Program-made: the position numbers and the translations under genes
The notes under the pieces: model-generated
Told to the model about the DNA's origin: nothing
Databases searched by the model: none
What the model saw: the letters and a program-made list of their open reading frames with translations, nothing else
Shown: positions 38,849 through 48,288 of the stretch, in pieces
Layout of the letters: the number at the start of each line of letters is the position of its first letter
Numbering within the stretch: the stretch's first letter is position 1
NCBI GenBank assembly: GCA_030950925.1
Contig: JAUZQO010000009.1
Span: forward strand, 1 to 64,000
Source: Mariprofundaceae bacterium
Lineage (GTDB): Bacteria; Pseudomonadota; Zetaproteobacteria; Mariprofundales; Mariprofundaceae
Direction: 5' to 3'
DNA length: 64,000 nt

Positions 38849-39669
38849 GGTGTCTCCTTCATATTCTCTAAGGGTAATTTTTCGTGAACCTCTGCACTAT
38901 AGGGTTCTACGATCATTTCGTTGTTTGTTATTTGATTTATTTCTGTGATTTCTTGGCTATAAGGTTCTGCAAGTTGTTTATGTATTGGGATAGGTTTCAA
39001 ATTGGGTTCAGATATAGGTGCTAAAACTTCTTTTTTTGAAAGTATGCCTTTGATGGTGAAGCTCACTTTATCCTCTTCCAAATGAACCGATTTTTCAGCG
39101 GGTACAACAATATCAGTTTTCATTTCAAAAGAACCCGCTTTCAGTGTTGGTTTTAAGGGCAGTGTATCCACTGATGTTAAAGATTCCAACCAAACTTCAG
39201 GGCCTTGAATATGAACCATGGCAGGTTTAACAGATACCATTTGAACTTCCCATTGATCAGGCAAATCAAAATTGGGGTGAACGCCTACAGTACGGGTAAC
39301 CACCCGATCAATTTGTAACTCCAGATGATCAGGTTGTACTTTTTCAATACGTAATCCCGCAGGTAAATGGACATTTTCTAAATTAAAAGCGCGCTGAACA
39401 ACCGCAGGTTCAGATAAATCACTCACATTAAGGGGAATGAAAATATCTTGTCCTTGCAGTGTTTTTAAGCGTGCTTGTAAACCCTGAACAGTAATGCGAA
39501 CTTTAGAAGGAAGGTTATTGACAATCACCATATGTTCTGGAAGTCCTTGCAACTGAATCGGCGCATCCATACTAAGGGTTCCCTCCCCTTCCCCATGTAC
39601 TTGAATCCATAAGATAATGGCAATGGATATAGCCCAAATATGCAGCATCCAAGGTTTAAATATACGCAT
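38845..39669 (-). CDS. cdaR: YbbR-domain protein, likely CdaA regulator (CdaR-like)
   Basis: A 274-residue protein with one N-terminal membrane helix (MLHIWAISIAIILWI) and repeated YbbR domains (IQLQGLPEHMVIVNNLPSKVRITVQG region and a second repeat ending around residue 210). An extra Pro/Glu-rich tail follows. In Firmicutes YbbR/CdaR sits in the same operon and binds CdaA. The position between cdaA and glmM supports that role; direct evidence in this lineage is lacking. Confidence 0.85.
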   Translation of the reverse strand: MRIFKPWMLHIWAISIAIILWIQVHGEGEGTLSMDAPIQLQGLPEHMVIVNNLPSKVRITVQGLQARLKTLQGQDIFIPLNVSDLSEPAVVQRAFNLENVHLPAGLRIEKVQPDHLELQIDRVVTRTVGVHPNFDLPDQWEVQMVSVKPAMVHIQGPEVWLESLTSVDTLPLKPTLKAGSFEMKTDIVVPAEKSVHLEEDKVSFTIKGILSKKEVLAPISEPNLKPIPIHKQLAEPYSQEITEINQITNNEMIVEPYSAEVHEKLPLENMKETP

Positions 39670-39679
39670 GGTAATCGTC

Positions 39680-40453
39680 CTAGGTGTTCTTTAAGTGGCG
39701 TAACAGTTCGACTCTCAGAATATCGCCTTTTAACGCTGGAGTTAAGATGCCGTCACGAGCAATGTGGATTTCTCCACGTTCTTCAGAAATCACCAAAACC
39801 AAAGCATCACTTTCTTCGGTTACCCCCACAGCAGAACGATGCCGCGTACCAAAACCTCCAGGCAAACTATTGGCTTGTGCCAAAGGCAAAAGAACCCGTG
39901 CTGCGACAATACAAACACCATGTGAACCATTTTGAACAATCACTGCACCATCATGCAGCGGTGTATGTGGACAGAACAGTGTCTGAATGACATCAGGGCT
40001 TAAGGGAGCTTCGATATTTACGCCCGACTCCATCAAATGTTTCAAACCAGTCTCACGTTCAATGACGATGGTTCCACCCCATTTTCGTCGAATCAAGCTT
40101 TGTGATGAGGCGATCAGTTCCTCAACCATATCTTCAATAGAATGAGGGCTGGGAGCCCAAGGATTGGCCGCAACATGCATCAAGCCACGGCGAATTTCAC
40201 TTTGAAATAAAACAACAAAAATGACAATAAAAGCGGAGAAAAACTGTGAAAACATCCATTCCACGGTGAGCAGGTCAAAAGCACGTGCAGCCTTATAAAC
40301 CACAAATAAAACTGCCAAACCAATCAACATTTGCTCGGCACGCGTGCCACGAATCAAACGTAAGGCAAAATACACAACCACAGCAACCACAAAGATATCC
40401 ACAAGATCAAGAAGAGTCAGTTGGCTATGTGCCCATGCAATAAGATCATTCAT
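39680..40453 (-). CDS. cdaA: Diadenylate cyclase CdaA (DAC family)
   Basis: A 257-residue enzyme that makes c-di-AMP from two ATP. Three hydrophobic N-terminal segments anchor it in the membrane. The DAC active-site motifs are intact: DGAVIV near residue 167 and GTRHRSAVG near residue 203. CdaA in Firmicutes is coupled to CdaR and GlmM, and the same order is seen here. No c-di-AMP phosphodiesterase was found in the window. Confidence 0.93.
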   Translation of the reverse strand: MNDLIAWAHSQLTLLDLVDIFVVAVVVYFALRLIRGTRAEQMLIGLAVLFVVYKAARAFDLLTVEWMFSQFFSAFIVIFVVLFQSEIRRGLMHVAANPWAPSPHSIEDMVEELIASSQSLIRRKWGGTIVIERETGLKHLMESGVNIEAPLSPDVIQTLFCPHTPLHDGAVIVQNGSHGVCIVAARVLLPLAQANSLPGGFGTRHRSAVGVTEESDALVLVISEERGEIHIARDGILTPALKGDILRVELLRHLKNT

Positions 40454-40477
40454 GTAAGTCCCCTCCCTTATTCTAGG

Positions 40478-41335
40478 TTATTCTTCCCCGTATCGCGCAT
40501 CACTTAATGCCATAGCCATCATATTCGCACGTTTTTGAAGTGCTACATTATGGATGCGTACACCATCAACACCCAAGTAAATACCAAAGGCATTCAAAAT
40601 ACCTGTTTCGAATTCTCTATCCTCAACCACAGCCCCTGTAATCGTGCCAATCAATGACTTGCGAGAAACACCCAAAAGAACAGGTAAGTTAAAATACTTT
40701 TTTAGTACATCAATGTGCATAATCAAGTGTAGATTATCTTGATGCCGTTTGCCAAAGCCAATACCAGGATCCAAAATAATAGAAGTTTGTTGTATACCTG
40801 CTTGTAAACACGCTTCAATGCGTGCCTCAAAATAGCCAATAACCGCTTGCATAACATCTTCGTAGCAAGGGTTTTCCTGCATACTCTTTGGCGTTCCTTG
40901 CATATGCATCAAGCAAACATCCACGCCCATTTTAGCCGCAGTAGACAAGCTATGTTCATCAAATGACAGTGCTGTGACATCATTGATCATGCATGCCCCC
41001 GCCTCAACTGCTTGCCGCATCACCTCAGATTTTCGTGTATCAATTGAAACTGAACACCCAGCTTCCACCAAGGTCTGTACCACAGGAATCACCCGTTTTA
41101 GCTCTTCCTCAATAGATATAAAGGCAGCTCTTGGACGTGTGGATTCACCACCAACATCAATCAGACTTGCACCTGCTTTATGCATCTGAATCCCATGCTG
41201 AACAGCTTTGTCTACATTAAAAAATTGCCCACCATCTGAAAATGAATCGGGGGTGCAATTTAGCACCCCCATCATCCAAGCAGGTTTACCCGCTTGACGA
41301 AGCCAAGAACTGACTTCTTTATGGCCACTTGGCAT
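40478..41335 (-). CDS. folP: Dihydropteroate synthase
   Basis: A 285-residue TIM-barrel enzyme of folate synthesis, the sulfonamide target. Signatures: GVLNCTPDSFSDGG, the pterin-site DVGGESTRP, SIDTRKSEV, INDVTAL, MHMQGTP and DPGIGFGK, followed by GVSRKSLIG. It shares one base with ftsH upstream (TGATG), the classical ftsH-folP arrangement. Confidence 0.97.
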   Translation of the reverse strand: MPSGHKEVSSWLRQAGKPAWMMGVLNCTPDSFSDGGQFFNVDKAVQHGIQMHKAGASLIDVGGESTRPRAAFISIEEELKRVIPVVQTLVEAGCSVSIDTRKSEVMRQAVEAGACMINDVTALSFDEHSLSTAAKMGVDVCLMHMQGTPKSMQENPCYEDVMQAVIGYFEARIEACLQAGIQQTSIILDPGIGFGKRHQDNLHLIMHIDVLKKYFNLPVLLGVSRKSLIGTITGAVVEDREFETGILNAFGIYLGVDGVRIHNVALQKRANMMAMALSDARYGEE

Positions 41336-43260
41336 CAGTGAATTTGACCAGCTTCATCACCTTCTGGTTTCTCACCAGCATCCAAATCAATTTTTTCATC
41401 TTGCCCATGATCATGATCGTTTTTGCGCATATCAACATCTTGAATATCTTGACGATTCAAAGCCTTACCTGCTAAAATCTTTGTAATATCATCACCTGAA
41501 AGCGTTTCATATTCCAAAGCACCTTTTGCCAAACGATGTAAATCATCCAAATTTTCAGTTAAAATCTTTTTAGCCAAATCATAACCAGCATCCACAAAGT
41601 TACGAATTTCGGCATCAATCAAACGAAATGTTTCATCGGATACATGTTGTTGTTGTGCCACTGAACGACCCAAAAATATTTCTTGCTCATTTTCAGAATA
41701 CAGCAAAGGACCTAATTTATCGGATAAACCCCATTGAGTGACCATTTTACGCGCCAAACTTGTTGCCATTTGAATATCACTGGATGCGCCAGAAGTCACT
41801 TTATCATAACCAAAGATAAGTTCTTCCGCGACACGCCCACCCATGGCAATGGCAATACTGGCGTGCATTTTTTCGCGTGATTGGGAATACTCATCCTTTT
41901 CTGGTAAGCGCATGACCATACCTAAAGCACGTCCACGTGGGATAATTGTCATTTTATGAATCGGATCCGATGAAGGACAATGAATCGCTACCAAGGCATG
42001 ACCGCCTTCATGATAAGCTGTCAGTTTCTTTTCATCTTCTGTCATGGCCATCGAGCGACGCTCTGTTCCCATCATAACCTTATCTTTGGCTTCATCAAAA
42101 TCAGCCGCAGTCACTTTATCACGGTTTAAACGTGCTGCATTCAATGCCGCTTCATTGACAAGATTCGCCAGTTCAGCTCCCGAAAATCCAGGTGTGCCGC
42201 GTGCAATCACTTTCACTTTCACATCAGAAGATAAGGGAACTCTTTTCATGTGAACTTTAAGAATTTGCATACGCCCTACTAAATCGGCATTACCCACCGT
42301 CACTTGGCGGTCAAAACGCCCTGGACGCAGCAAAGCAGGATCCAACACGTCAGGGCGATTGGTCGCAGCTACAATAATCACACCTTCATTGACTTCAAAA
42401 CCATCCATCTCAACAAGCATTTGGTTCAATGTTTGTTCACGCTCATCATTGCCACCACCCACACCTGCACCACGATGACGACCCATGGCATCAATTTCAT
42501 CCACAAATACAATACAAGGTGCGCTTTTCTTCGCTTGTTCAAACATATCGCGGACACGCGAAGCCCCGACACCGACAAACATTTCGACAAAATCAGAACC
42601 TGAAATCGAGAAGAAAGGCACATCGGCTTCCCCAGCAATGGCACGCCCAAGTAGTGTTTTCCCTGTCCCTGGAGGTCCTACAAGCAAAATACCTTTGGGG
42701 ATTTTTCCACCCAAACGGGTGAATCTGGAAGGTTCGCGTAAAAACTCGATCACTTCGGTGACTTCTTGTTTGGCTTCATCACAGCCTGCAACATCTTCAA
42801 AAGTCACTTTATTGGCATTTTCAGTCAGCAATTTGGCTTTACTTTTACCGAAGCCCATGGCTCCACCTTTACCACCACCTTGCATTTGACGCATAAAGAA
42901 AATCCATACACCAATCAACAACAACATAGGGAACCATGAAATTAAAATAGACAGTAGAAAAGGAACTTCGGTGGGGGCTTTGACATCCACTTCCACTTGG
43001 TTATCCAACAAGGTTTTAACCAAATTTGGATCATTGGGAGTTTGTAAATTAAAGGTTTTCATCTCACCCGCTAAATCACGGTATTGCCCTGAAACTTGAT
43101 TTTCTCGAATCGTTACTTTTTCGACTCGACCCTGATTGACACGGTCTATAAACCCAGAATATGTCATGGCTTCAGATTTAGCTGCTGGCGCACTAAACAT
43201 GTTAAACACGCTCATCATCGTTAAGCCAATCACAACCCATAAAAGTAAATTTTTTCCCAT
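41335..43260 (-). CDS. ftsH: ATP-dependent membrane zinc protease FtsH
   Basis: A 641-residue AAA+ metalloprotease with an N-terminal membrane helix, a periplasmic segment and a second helix ([10 protein letters not shown]). The AAA domain has [18 protein letters not shown] and the RPGRFDR second region. The protease site is HEGGH near residue 417 with a downstream Asp. The C-terminal tail is charged. FtsH degrades short-lived membrane and cytoplasmic proteins and works with HflKC, encoded at 49935-51910. Confidence 0.97.
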   Translation of the reverse strand: MGKNLLLWVVIGLTMMSVFNMFSAPAAKSEAMTYSGFIDRVNQGRVEKVTIRENQVSGQYRDLAGEMKTFNLQTPNDPNLVKTLLDNQVEVDVKAPTEVPFLLSILISWFPMLLLIGVWIFFMRQMQGGGKGGAMGFGKSKAKLLTENANKVTFEDVAGCDEAKQEVTEVIEFLREPSRFTRLGGKIPKGILLVGPPGTGKTLLGRAIAGEADVPFFSISGSDFVEMFVGVGASRVRDMFEQAKKSAPCIVFVDEIDAMGRHRGAGVGGGNDEREQTLNQMLVEMDGFEVNEGVIIVAATNRPDVLDPALLRPGRFDRQVTVGNADLVGRMQILKVHMKRVPLSSDVKVKVIARGTPGFSGAELANLVNEAALNAARLNRDKVTAADFDEAKDKVMMGTERRSMAMTEDEKKLTAYHEGGHALVAIHCPSSDPIHKMTIIPRGRALGMVMRLPEKDEYSQSREKMHASIAIAMGGRVAEELIFGYDKVTSGASSDIQMATSLARKMVTQWGLSDKLGPLLYSENEQEIFLGRSVAQQQHVSDETFRLIDAEIRNFVDAGYDLAKKILTENLDDLHRLAKGALEYETLSGDDITKILAGKALNRQDIQDVDMRKNDHDHGQDEKIDLDAGEKPEGDEAGQIH

Positions 43261-43304
43261 ATTATTCAGCTCCGTGCTATAAAATCAGTGGTTTCTATTC
43301 GATA

Positions 43305-44264
43305 TTAAAGGCGCGAGGTTGCCGCCCTAGCTTGAAGATGCAACCCCTCACCCTGTCGGTACAATCGACATCCAGATAAATCCAAGCCTGCATGGGCTCC
43401 CTTTTGCCGCCAACATTCAATCAAGGTCATATGCCGACGACCCAATACTTTCCCTGCCCCCAAAGACATCGCTGCCATGCGTTGAATCACTTGCACACGC
43501 ATGGGTAGTTGTAACAGATGCCATGATGGATAATCAATCCAGCAACCACCTTTTTCATCTTTGATGGTGATGTTTTTCAAACCTTCTTCAATCTCTTTCG
43601 ATAAACGTATCGCTTGCTGTTGCCAACGCATCCAAAGCTGATGTGAATCCACGCCTTGGGCTTGTATCGCAGGTAGCATACAAAGGCGAAGTTTGTTGCG
43701 CCATAAACGCATATCAGCATTGCTGGCATCTTCCAACCAAGGAATATCACTTGCTTGCAAGGCTTGTTTTAAGATATTTCTTCGAACATGCAAAAGAGGG
43801 CGGTAAAGATGCAAGCCTTGCATAGCAGTGTGAGGACGCATCCCGCGCAAACCCATCACACCCGCACCTTGCAGCATACGCATACATACCGTTTCTGCTT
43901 GGTCATCGGCATGGTGTGCCAATGCCAAATGTTTGACACCTGTTTCATGGGATAAACAATGAAATGAATCATAGCGACCTTGTCGAGCTTGGGCTTCACG
44001 GTTGCTTTGACTGGCTTGAGTCAAGCGCATGGACAAAAAAGGGATACCCCAAGATTGAGCACGCTGCTCAAGCAGCAAGGCATCCTCAGCAGAATGTGCA
44101 TGCCAAGCATGGTCAACATGCCAAGCTTGGACAGAAAACCCCTGTTGATGCAACGATAGTAGAAGAGCAGTGGAGTCCAAACCACCCGACCAGCCGACTG
44201 CCAATGTTTTTGGTAATATTTCTTTTAATGCAGATGTATTGAACCAGCCTTCCCCATCAATCAT
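43305..44264 (-). CDS. tilS: tRNA(Ile)-lysidine synthase, short form
   Basis: A 319-residue N-type ATP pyrophosphatase that converts C34 of the tRNA-Ile(CAU) precursor to lysidine. The PP-loop SGGLDSTALLL is near residue 26, with HVDHAWHAHS, ALAHHADDQAETV and RPLLHVRR. E. coli TilS is longer (about 430 residues) because of a C-terminal domain that is reduced or absent here; short forms exist in other bacteria. It is separated from ftsH by about 44 bases. Confidence 0.88.
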   Translation of the reverse strand: MIDGEGWFNTSALKEILPKTLAVGWSGGLDSTALLLSLHQQGFSVQAWHVDHAWHAHSAEDALLLEQRAQSWGIPFLSMRLTQASQSNREAQARQGRYDSFHCLSHETGVKHLALAHHADDQAETVCMRMLQGAGVMGLRGMRPHTAMQGLHLYRPLLHVRRNILKQALQASDIPWLEDASNADMRLWRNKLRLCMLPAIQAQGVDSHQLWMRWQQQAIRLSKEIEEGLKNITIKDEKGGCWIDYPSWHLLQLPMRVQVIQRMAAMSLGAGKVLGRRHMTLIECWRQKGAHAGLDLSGCRLYRQGEGLHLQARAATSRL

Positions 44265-44295
44265 ATTGGATAGACCGCTATATATTAAGGCGATA

Positions 44296-46476
44296 TTACA
44301 TCCCCACCCATGACATCAACATTTCCGAACGAATGAGCGTTGCGGCTTCTGATGCGGGGTTAAGCAATTCATATATTTCTGCGGTTGAGCCATTCAACCG
44401 TGTGACACCGACTTTAACGAATGCCAGCATATCTGCATTATCATCATGAGGAATTATGGTTGTGACCTCAAATGTATCACCCATGATACGATATTTTGAA
44501 AAAATCGCCGCCGCTTGATGTCGATCCAAAGAGAACTTCTTCACTTGCGCCCGTTGCCCCATGTCTTCTTCATAGGCATGCATGATGGTATCTGTCAGCG
44601 CAAAACCTTGGTTATGTAAAACAGGTAGCATATTGCCGCCACCAATGTTCATGCCTTCGATATGTACGCTTCCCAAAGAGTTTTTACCTGTTTTTTTATT
44701 TCGCCAAGCAATCAATCGACCAATATTTTCATCATGTGCCAGTCCTGCATCAGCTTGTGCCATCGAAGCACTGCTTGCAATGCGAAACTCCCCCCATGAC
44801 GGGTGAGTTGCATGGATGACAGCCCAATCACCTTGCATGGTCATGCATATAGATGGCGAAGGTCGCTCTTTGATGTTATGGTTTGTTTGAACATGGTCTG
44901 TGTTTTTATGATGATTGTTTGACTCAATATAAAGTTCATTCATCAGGCGGTAAATAGCATACCCTTCATTTAAAAGCTCCGTCACATCCCCTCGCAACAA
45001 GCACCCAGTACCATTGATGTAATCTAGGAATATATTCTTGGATAATTTCATGCGTTGAAAAATTTTAGCCATGAGTTGATCTTTGATAAACCCTTCAAAA
45101 TTATCTAAAATCTTTTCCATGATATTGAGGTAGCTCGCCCAATCAATGCGTAAACATGCTTGTTTTGCGGATAACGAAGCACCACTATGTAAAGATGCTT
45201 CGGCATTTTGAAAATAAATCAAAAGCCCTGATTCCCAAGCTTGATTCAAGGCTTTTTCAATTTCTTTTCCGCGCCCTTTGCCAGCCAAAGCATCATGTCG
45301 ATCCAGCCAAACGACTTCAGCCTGTCTTCGCCTTTGCTCAATCGCTACATCTTCTTCAAAGACTCGAAAGGCTTGTAAAACACGCTCATCTTCTAACCAT
45401 GGCGTTGCCGCATCGGCGGCTTTTTTCGTTTTGGCATTTAATCGTGCCAGAATCCAAGCGGCGACAGGGAATTCACGGTTGATTTGCAGCAATTCAACAG
45501 CTGCTTTGGGAAGCGTTTCTGGGCGAAAAATAAGGTAATCCAGTTTTTTCGCTTGTAAAACCCATTGCATCCATACGCCTTGCCCTGTCTTTTCTGCGAG
45601 CTCCCACAGTGATAAACGAACCCAGCTACGCCGTAGCATATTTGAGCCCATGCGATCTTCAGCCAGCAACGGACAAATCCCAGATTCATATTTACGGTCT
45701 ACTTTTGCGCGCAATTCTCGCATACGAGGCACAATACCCGGCTCCAAACCATAGGACATAATCACGCAGCGATCATCACCGAGTAAAGCATCCGCGGGTT
45801 GCCTGTATAAAAAGGCAATGGGAGTCACAGGGATCACCATGGATTCATAGGTTGCAATTCTTGTCACTTCTACCGCACCATCGACATGCTGTTTTAAAAA
45901 ATTGCGCAATGCCCAATCATAGAGTCCGCCAACAACAGCTACCAAAACATGATCCAAATGCTCCTCATGATCTGTTGATAAACGGCTGATGGCTTGGCGA
46001 ATCATTTTAAGTATCAGAATATTTACACTGGCAACCCAAGGCGCATGATCCACTTGGTCTTGTTTCCATGACTGCTTCCACATGGCTTCCCACATTTCAA
46101 GCAGTACCATGGCACCTTGGGAGTCACCACACCAGTGGTGCAATAAGATTTGAGGTAAGTGGGGGTTTTTTTGTTGCAAGTGACGCATGATTTTACGTGC
46201 AATGGGTGTGGGTGTGGGTAGCTGATGCGCAGACATCTTATCATTATCAATCATATAGCGCGCCGAATAATCCTGCAAACAACGCAAGGATGTTGCTATG
46301 TGATCCATTTGACTCGCATGCATGGCATATGGGAGGTATTCTTTGCCATCTTCAGCCGTATAACGCACAGGCAAACGCCGAACATCCACTTTGCAACGCA
46401 CAGCAATATTTTCGCCACGATTTAAAATTGGATTGTACCAACTCCAACGAAAATCAAAATAACCTGGTGATAACAT
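44296..46476 (-). CDS. Unrecognised 726-residue cytoplasmic protein
   Basis: A 726-residue frame with GGGGAGGGAAA before its ATG and clear coding character. No signal peptide or membrane segments are visible. Residues 70-200 are helical and His/Trp-rich, and no family name suggests itself. In the last 170 residues a faint class III cyclase pattern can be traced: QGDWAVIHA as a GD.V..F block, SVHIEGMNIGG as IH.G...G, and GVTRLNGSTAEIYELL as the final strand pair. The metal-binding first block is not seen, so activity is doubtful. It follows a 32-base gap upstream of tilS and precedes the divergent zinc transporter operon. Confidence 0.6.
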   Translation of the reverse strand: MLSPGYFDFRWSWYNPILNRGENIAVRCKVDVRRLPVRYTAEDGKEYLPYAMHASQMDHIATSLRCLQDYSARYMIDNDKMSAHQLPTPTPIARKIMRHLQQKNPHLPQILLHHWCGDSQGAMVLLEMWEAMWKQSWKQDQVDHAPWVASVNILILKMIRQAISRLSTDHEEHLDHVLVAVVGGLYDWALRNFLKQHVDGAVEVTRIATYESMVIPVTPIAFLYRQPADALLGDDRCVIMSYGLEPGIVPRMRELRAKVDRKYESGICPLLAEDRMGSNMLRRSWVRLSLWELAEKTGQGVWMQWVLQAKKLDYLIFRPETLPKAAVELLQINREFPVAAWILARLNAKTKKAADAATPWLEDERVLQAFRVFEEDVAIEQRRRQAEVVWLDRHDALAGKGRGKEIEKALNQAWESGLLIYFQNAEASLHSGASLSAKQACLRIDWASYLNIMEKILDNFEGFIKDQLMAKIFQRMKLSKNIFLDYINGTGCLLRGDVTELLNEGYAIYRLMNELYIESNNHHKNTDHVQTNHNIKERPSPSICMTMQGDWAVIHATHPSWGEFRIASSASMAQADAGLAHDENIGRLIAWRNKKTGKNSLGSVHIEGMNIGGGNMLPVLHNQGFALTDTIMHAYEEDMGQRAQVKKFSLDRHQAAAIFSKYRIMGDTFEVTTIIPHDDNADMLAFVKVGVTRLNGSTAEIYELLNPASEAATLIRSEMLMSWVGM

Positions 46477-46624
46477 TTTCCCTCCCCATCCATCAAACCA
46501 TCATGGCGATTGCCAGCTATACGGTGAAGCCTTAGCTTTTCGCGCTCGCTGACCCAAAGCTTGGCGATTAAAGCTATTTTTTCATAAAAAAGCACGTGTT
46601 TTTTAAAGGATACCCTTCATCACC
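46477..46624. promoter_or_regulatory. Divergent gap between the 726-residue gene and znuA-like gene
   Basis: A 148-base gap likely holds promoters for both sides. The minus side has a strong GGGGAGGG ribosome site just before its ATG. On the plus side AAAGGA at about 46605-46610 is somewhat far from the ATG. No clear Zur-type palindrome was found. Confidence 0.4.
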
Positions 46625-47503
46625 ATGGTTCACACTTTACGACAGAGCATACAAATCGCTTGCTATAGCCTCGCCCTACTCAGCTTAACCCTGTTGCCTG
46701 CACGCACACTTCAAGCAACTGAGGTCATCACTACTCTACCCCCATTATCCAGTTTGGTGCATTGGCTTGACCCTGAGGCATCTGTCCAATGTTTACTGTC
46801 AGCCAGTGCCGATCCCCATCACTTTCAACTCACACCACGACAGGTCGAATCCATGCAAAAAGCGACGTTGCTGATTCGTTCTTCGCGTGATGACGGCCAA
46901 TGGGCATCATTGCATACATTTGGAAAAACATGGGATATATGGCCCAGTCATCAACATATATCATCAAAATCCCATGCCGACAAAGACCACCATCATGAAA
47001 CAAATAATCATGCTTGGTTGAACCCACATGCTGTGGCGCAGATATTACCACAACTTGCCGAACATTTGATCCAAGTTTACCCCAGCCATCGTGTTTCTAT
47101 TGAAAAAAACTTGCAAGATGCACAAATCACGCTGACACAGACATGGCAAAAATGGCAACGGGCGACAACTTCACTCAAGCTTCAAAACAACGGAAGTATC
47201 ATGCAACACCCTGCATGGTTGGATTTATTTCAGGCCTTAGACATTCCAGTCTGGACAGTGTTGGAATCGGATAAACATGGGCAAGAGCATGGCCCCCATG
47301 TTTTAGAGGATGCTTTAAAAGTCATTCAAAACCACCCGCTTAGCCTTTTAATTGCAGATAAACGACACAGTCAACGCGCACTTTTATGGTTGCAGCGTCA
47401 CCATTCTGAAAGCCGCATGATCACTTTGGATGCTTTAGGGAGCAGTGAGAATACTTGGCCAATATTGATGCAACATAATCTTGAAATTTTGCAACAACCA
47501 TGA
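46625..47503 (+). CDS. znuA: Zinc-type ABC transporter substrate-binding protein (ZnuA-like)
   Basis: A 292-residue periplasmic protein with a signal peptide ending TLQATEV and the cluster A-I (ZnuA) fold. Metal ligands are likely in ADPHHFQLTP and NHAWLNPHAV, and a His-rich loop (HADKDHHHETNNH) lies between them, the pattern of zinc-specific ZnuA proteins. It heads an operon with the ATPase (ATGA overlap) and permease. Confidence 0.85.
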   Translation: MVHTLRQSIQIACYSLALLSLTLLPARTLQATEVITTLPPLSSLVHWLDPEASVQCLLSASADPHHFQLTPRQVESMQKATLLIRSSRDDGQWASLHTFGKTWDIWPSHQHISSKSHADKDHHHETNNHAWLNPHAVAQILPQLAEHLIQVYPSHRVSIEKNLQDAQITLTQTWQKWQRATTSLKLQNNGSIMQHPAWLDLFQALDIPVWTVLESDKHGQEHGPHVLEDALKVIQNHPLSLLIADKRHSQRALLWLQRHHSESRMITLDALGSSENTWPILMQHNLEILQQP

Positions 47504-48288
47504 ATTCAAATGTCATTTGCTTGTCCCATATTTCATTTGGATCTAAAAAACGTCCTATCTTGGATGACATTTCCTTCACGCTAAAACCTGGGCATTTCAT
47601 GGGTATTATTGGTCCCAATGGTGCAGGTAAAAGCACGATTTTAACGGTCATGACAGGTTTAATTCAGCCCTCACATGGCCGTGTTGATTTGTTTGACACC
47701 TGTTTAACCCGCTTCAATCGCCACCAGCTGCTTAAAAAAGTGGGTTATTTACATCAACTTCACAATGCTGAACCTCATATGCCATTGACAGTGCGTGATG
47801 TGGTTGCCATGGGCTTATCCCAATATGCCAGACCTTTATGGCAACGTATGGGAAAAGCATCACAGCACCAAGCAGCCATTGAAAAGGCTTTGAAACATGT
47901 GGATATGCTGGATTTCATGCCCCATGATTTTCGCTACTTATCAGGTGGTCAGCGTCAGCGTGTACGTTTGGCTCGCGCCTTGGTACGCCAACCACAATTA
48001 TTATTATTGGATGAGCCATCCGCAGCTTTGGATAGTCAGCAACAACAAAATTTATACCTTTTATTGCGTAAACTGTGTGATGAGCAAAAAATGACCATCA
48101 TCATGGTGGAGCATGATATTGCAGCCATTACAGGGCATGTGGACTCGGTTGCTTGCTTGAACCGTAGCATTCACCACCATGCGATGAAAGGTGAACAAAT
48201 TCCTGAAGATGTCTGGCATCAAATGTATGGCGAACATATACATGTGGTCGCTCACGATACAAGTTGTATTGGTTGTCATCATGATTGA
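47500..48288 (+). CDS. znuC: Zinc-type ABC transporter ATP-binding protein (ZnuC-like)
   Basis: A 262-residue ATPase with Walker A GPNGAGKST, Q-loop YLHQLHNAE, signature LSGGQRQR, Walker B LLLLDEPSA and the H-loop VEHD. The His-rich tail (HIHVVAHDTSCIGCHHD) is unusual for the family and could bind metal. It overlaps the first gene by ATGA and the permease by eight bases. Confidence 0.88.
   Translation: MNSNVICLSHISFGSKKRPILDDISFTLKPGHFMGIIGPNGAGKSTILTVMTGLIQPSHGRVDLFDTCLTRFNRHQLLKKVGYLHQLHNAEPHMPLTVRDVVAMGLSQYARPLWQRMGKASQHQAAIEKALKHVDMLDFMPHDFRYLSGGQRQRVRLARALVRQPQLLLLDEPSAALDSQQQQNLYLLLRKLCDEQKMTIIMVEHDIAAITGHVDSVACLNRSIHHHAMKGEQIPEDVWHQMYGEHIHVVAHDTSCIGCHHD

Noticed and set aside
46477-46624. 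Zur-binding site upstream of the zinc transporter
   Set aside because: No convincing dyad was found in the gap, only AT-rich stretches.
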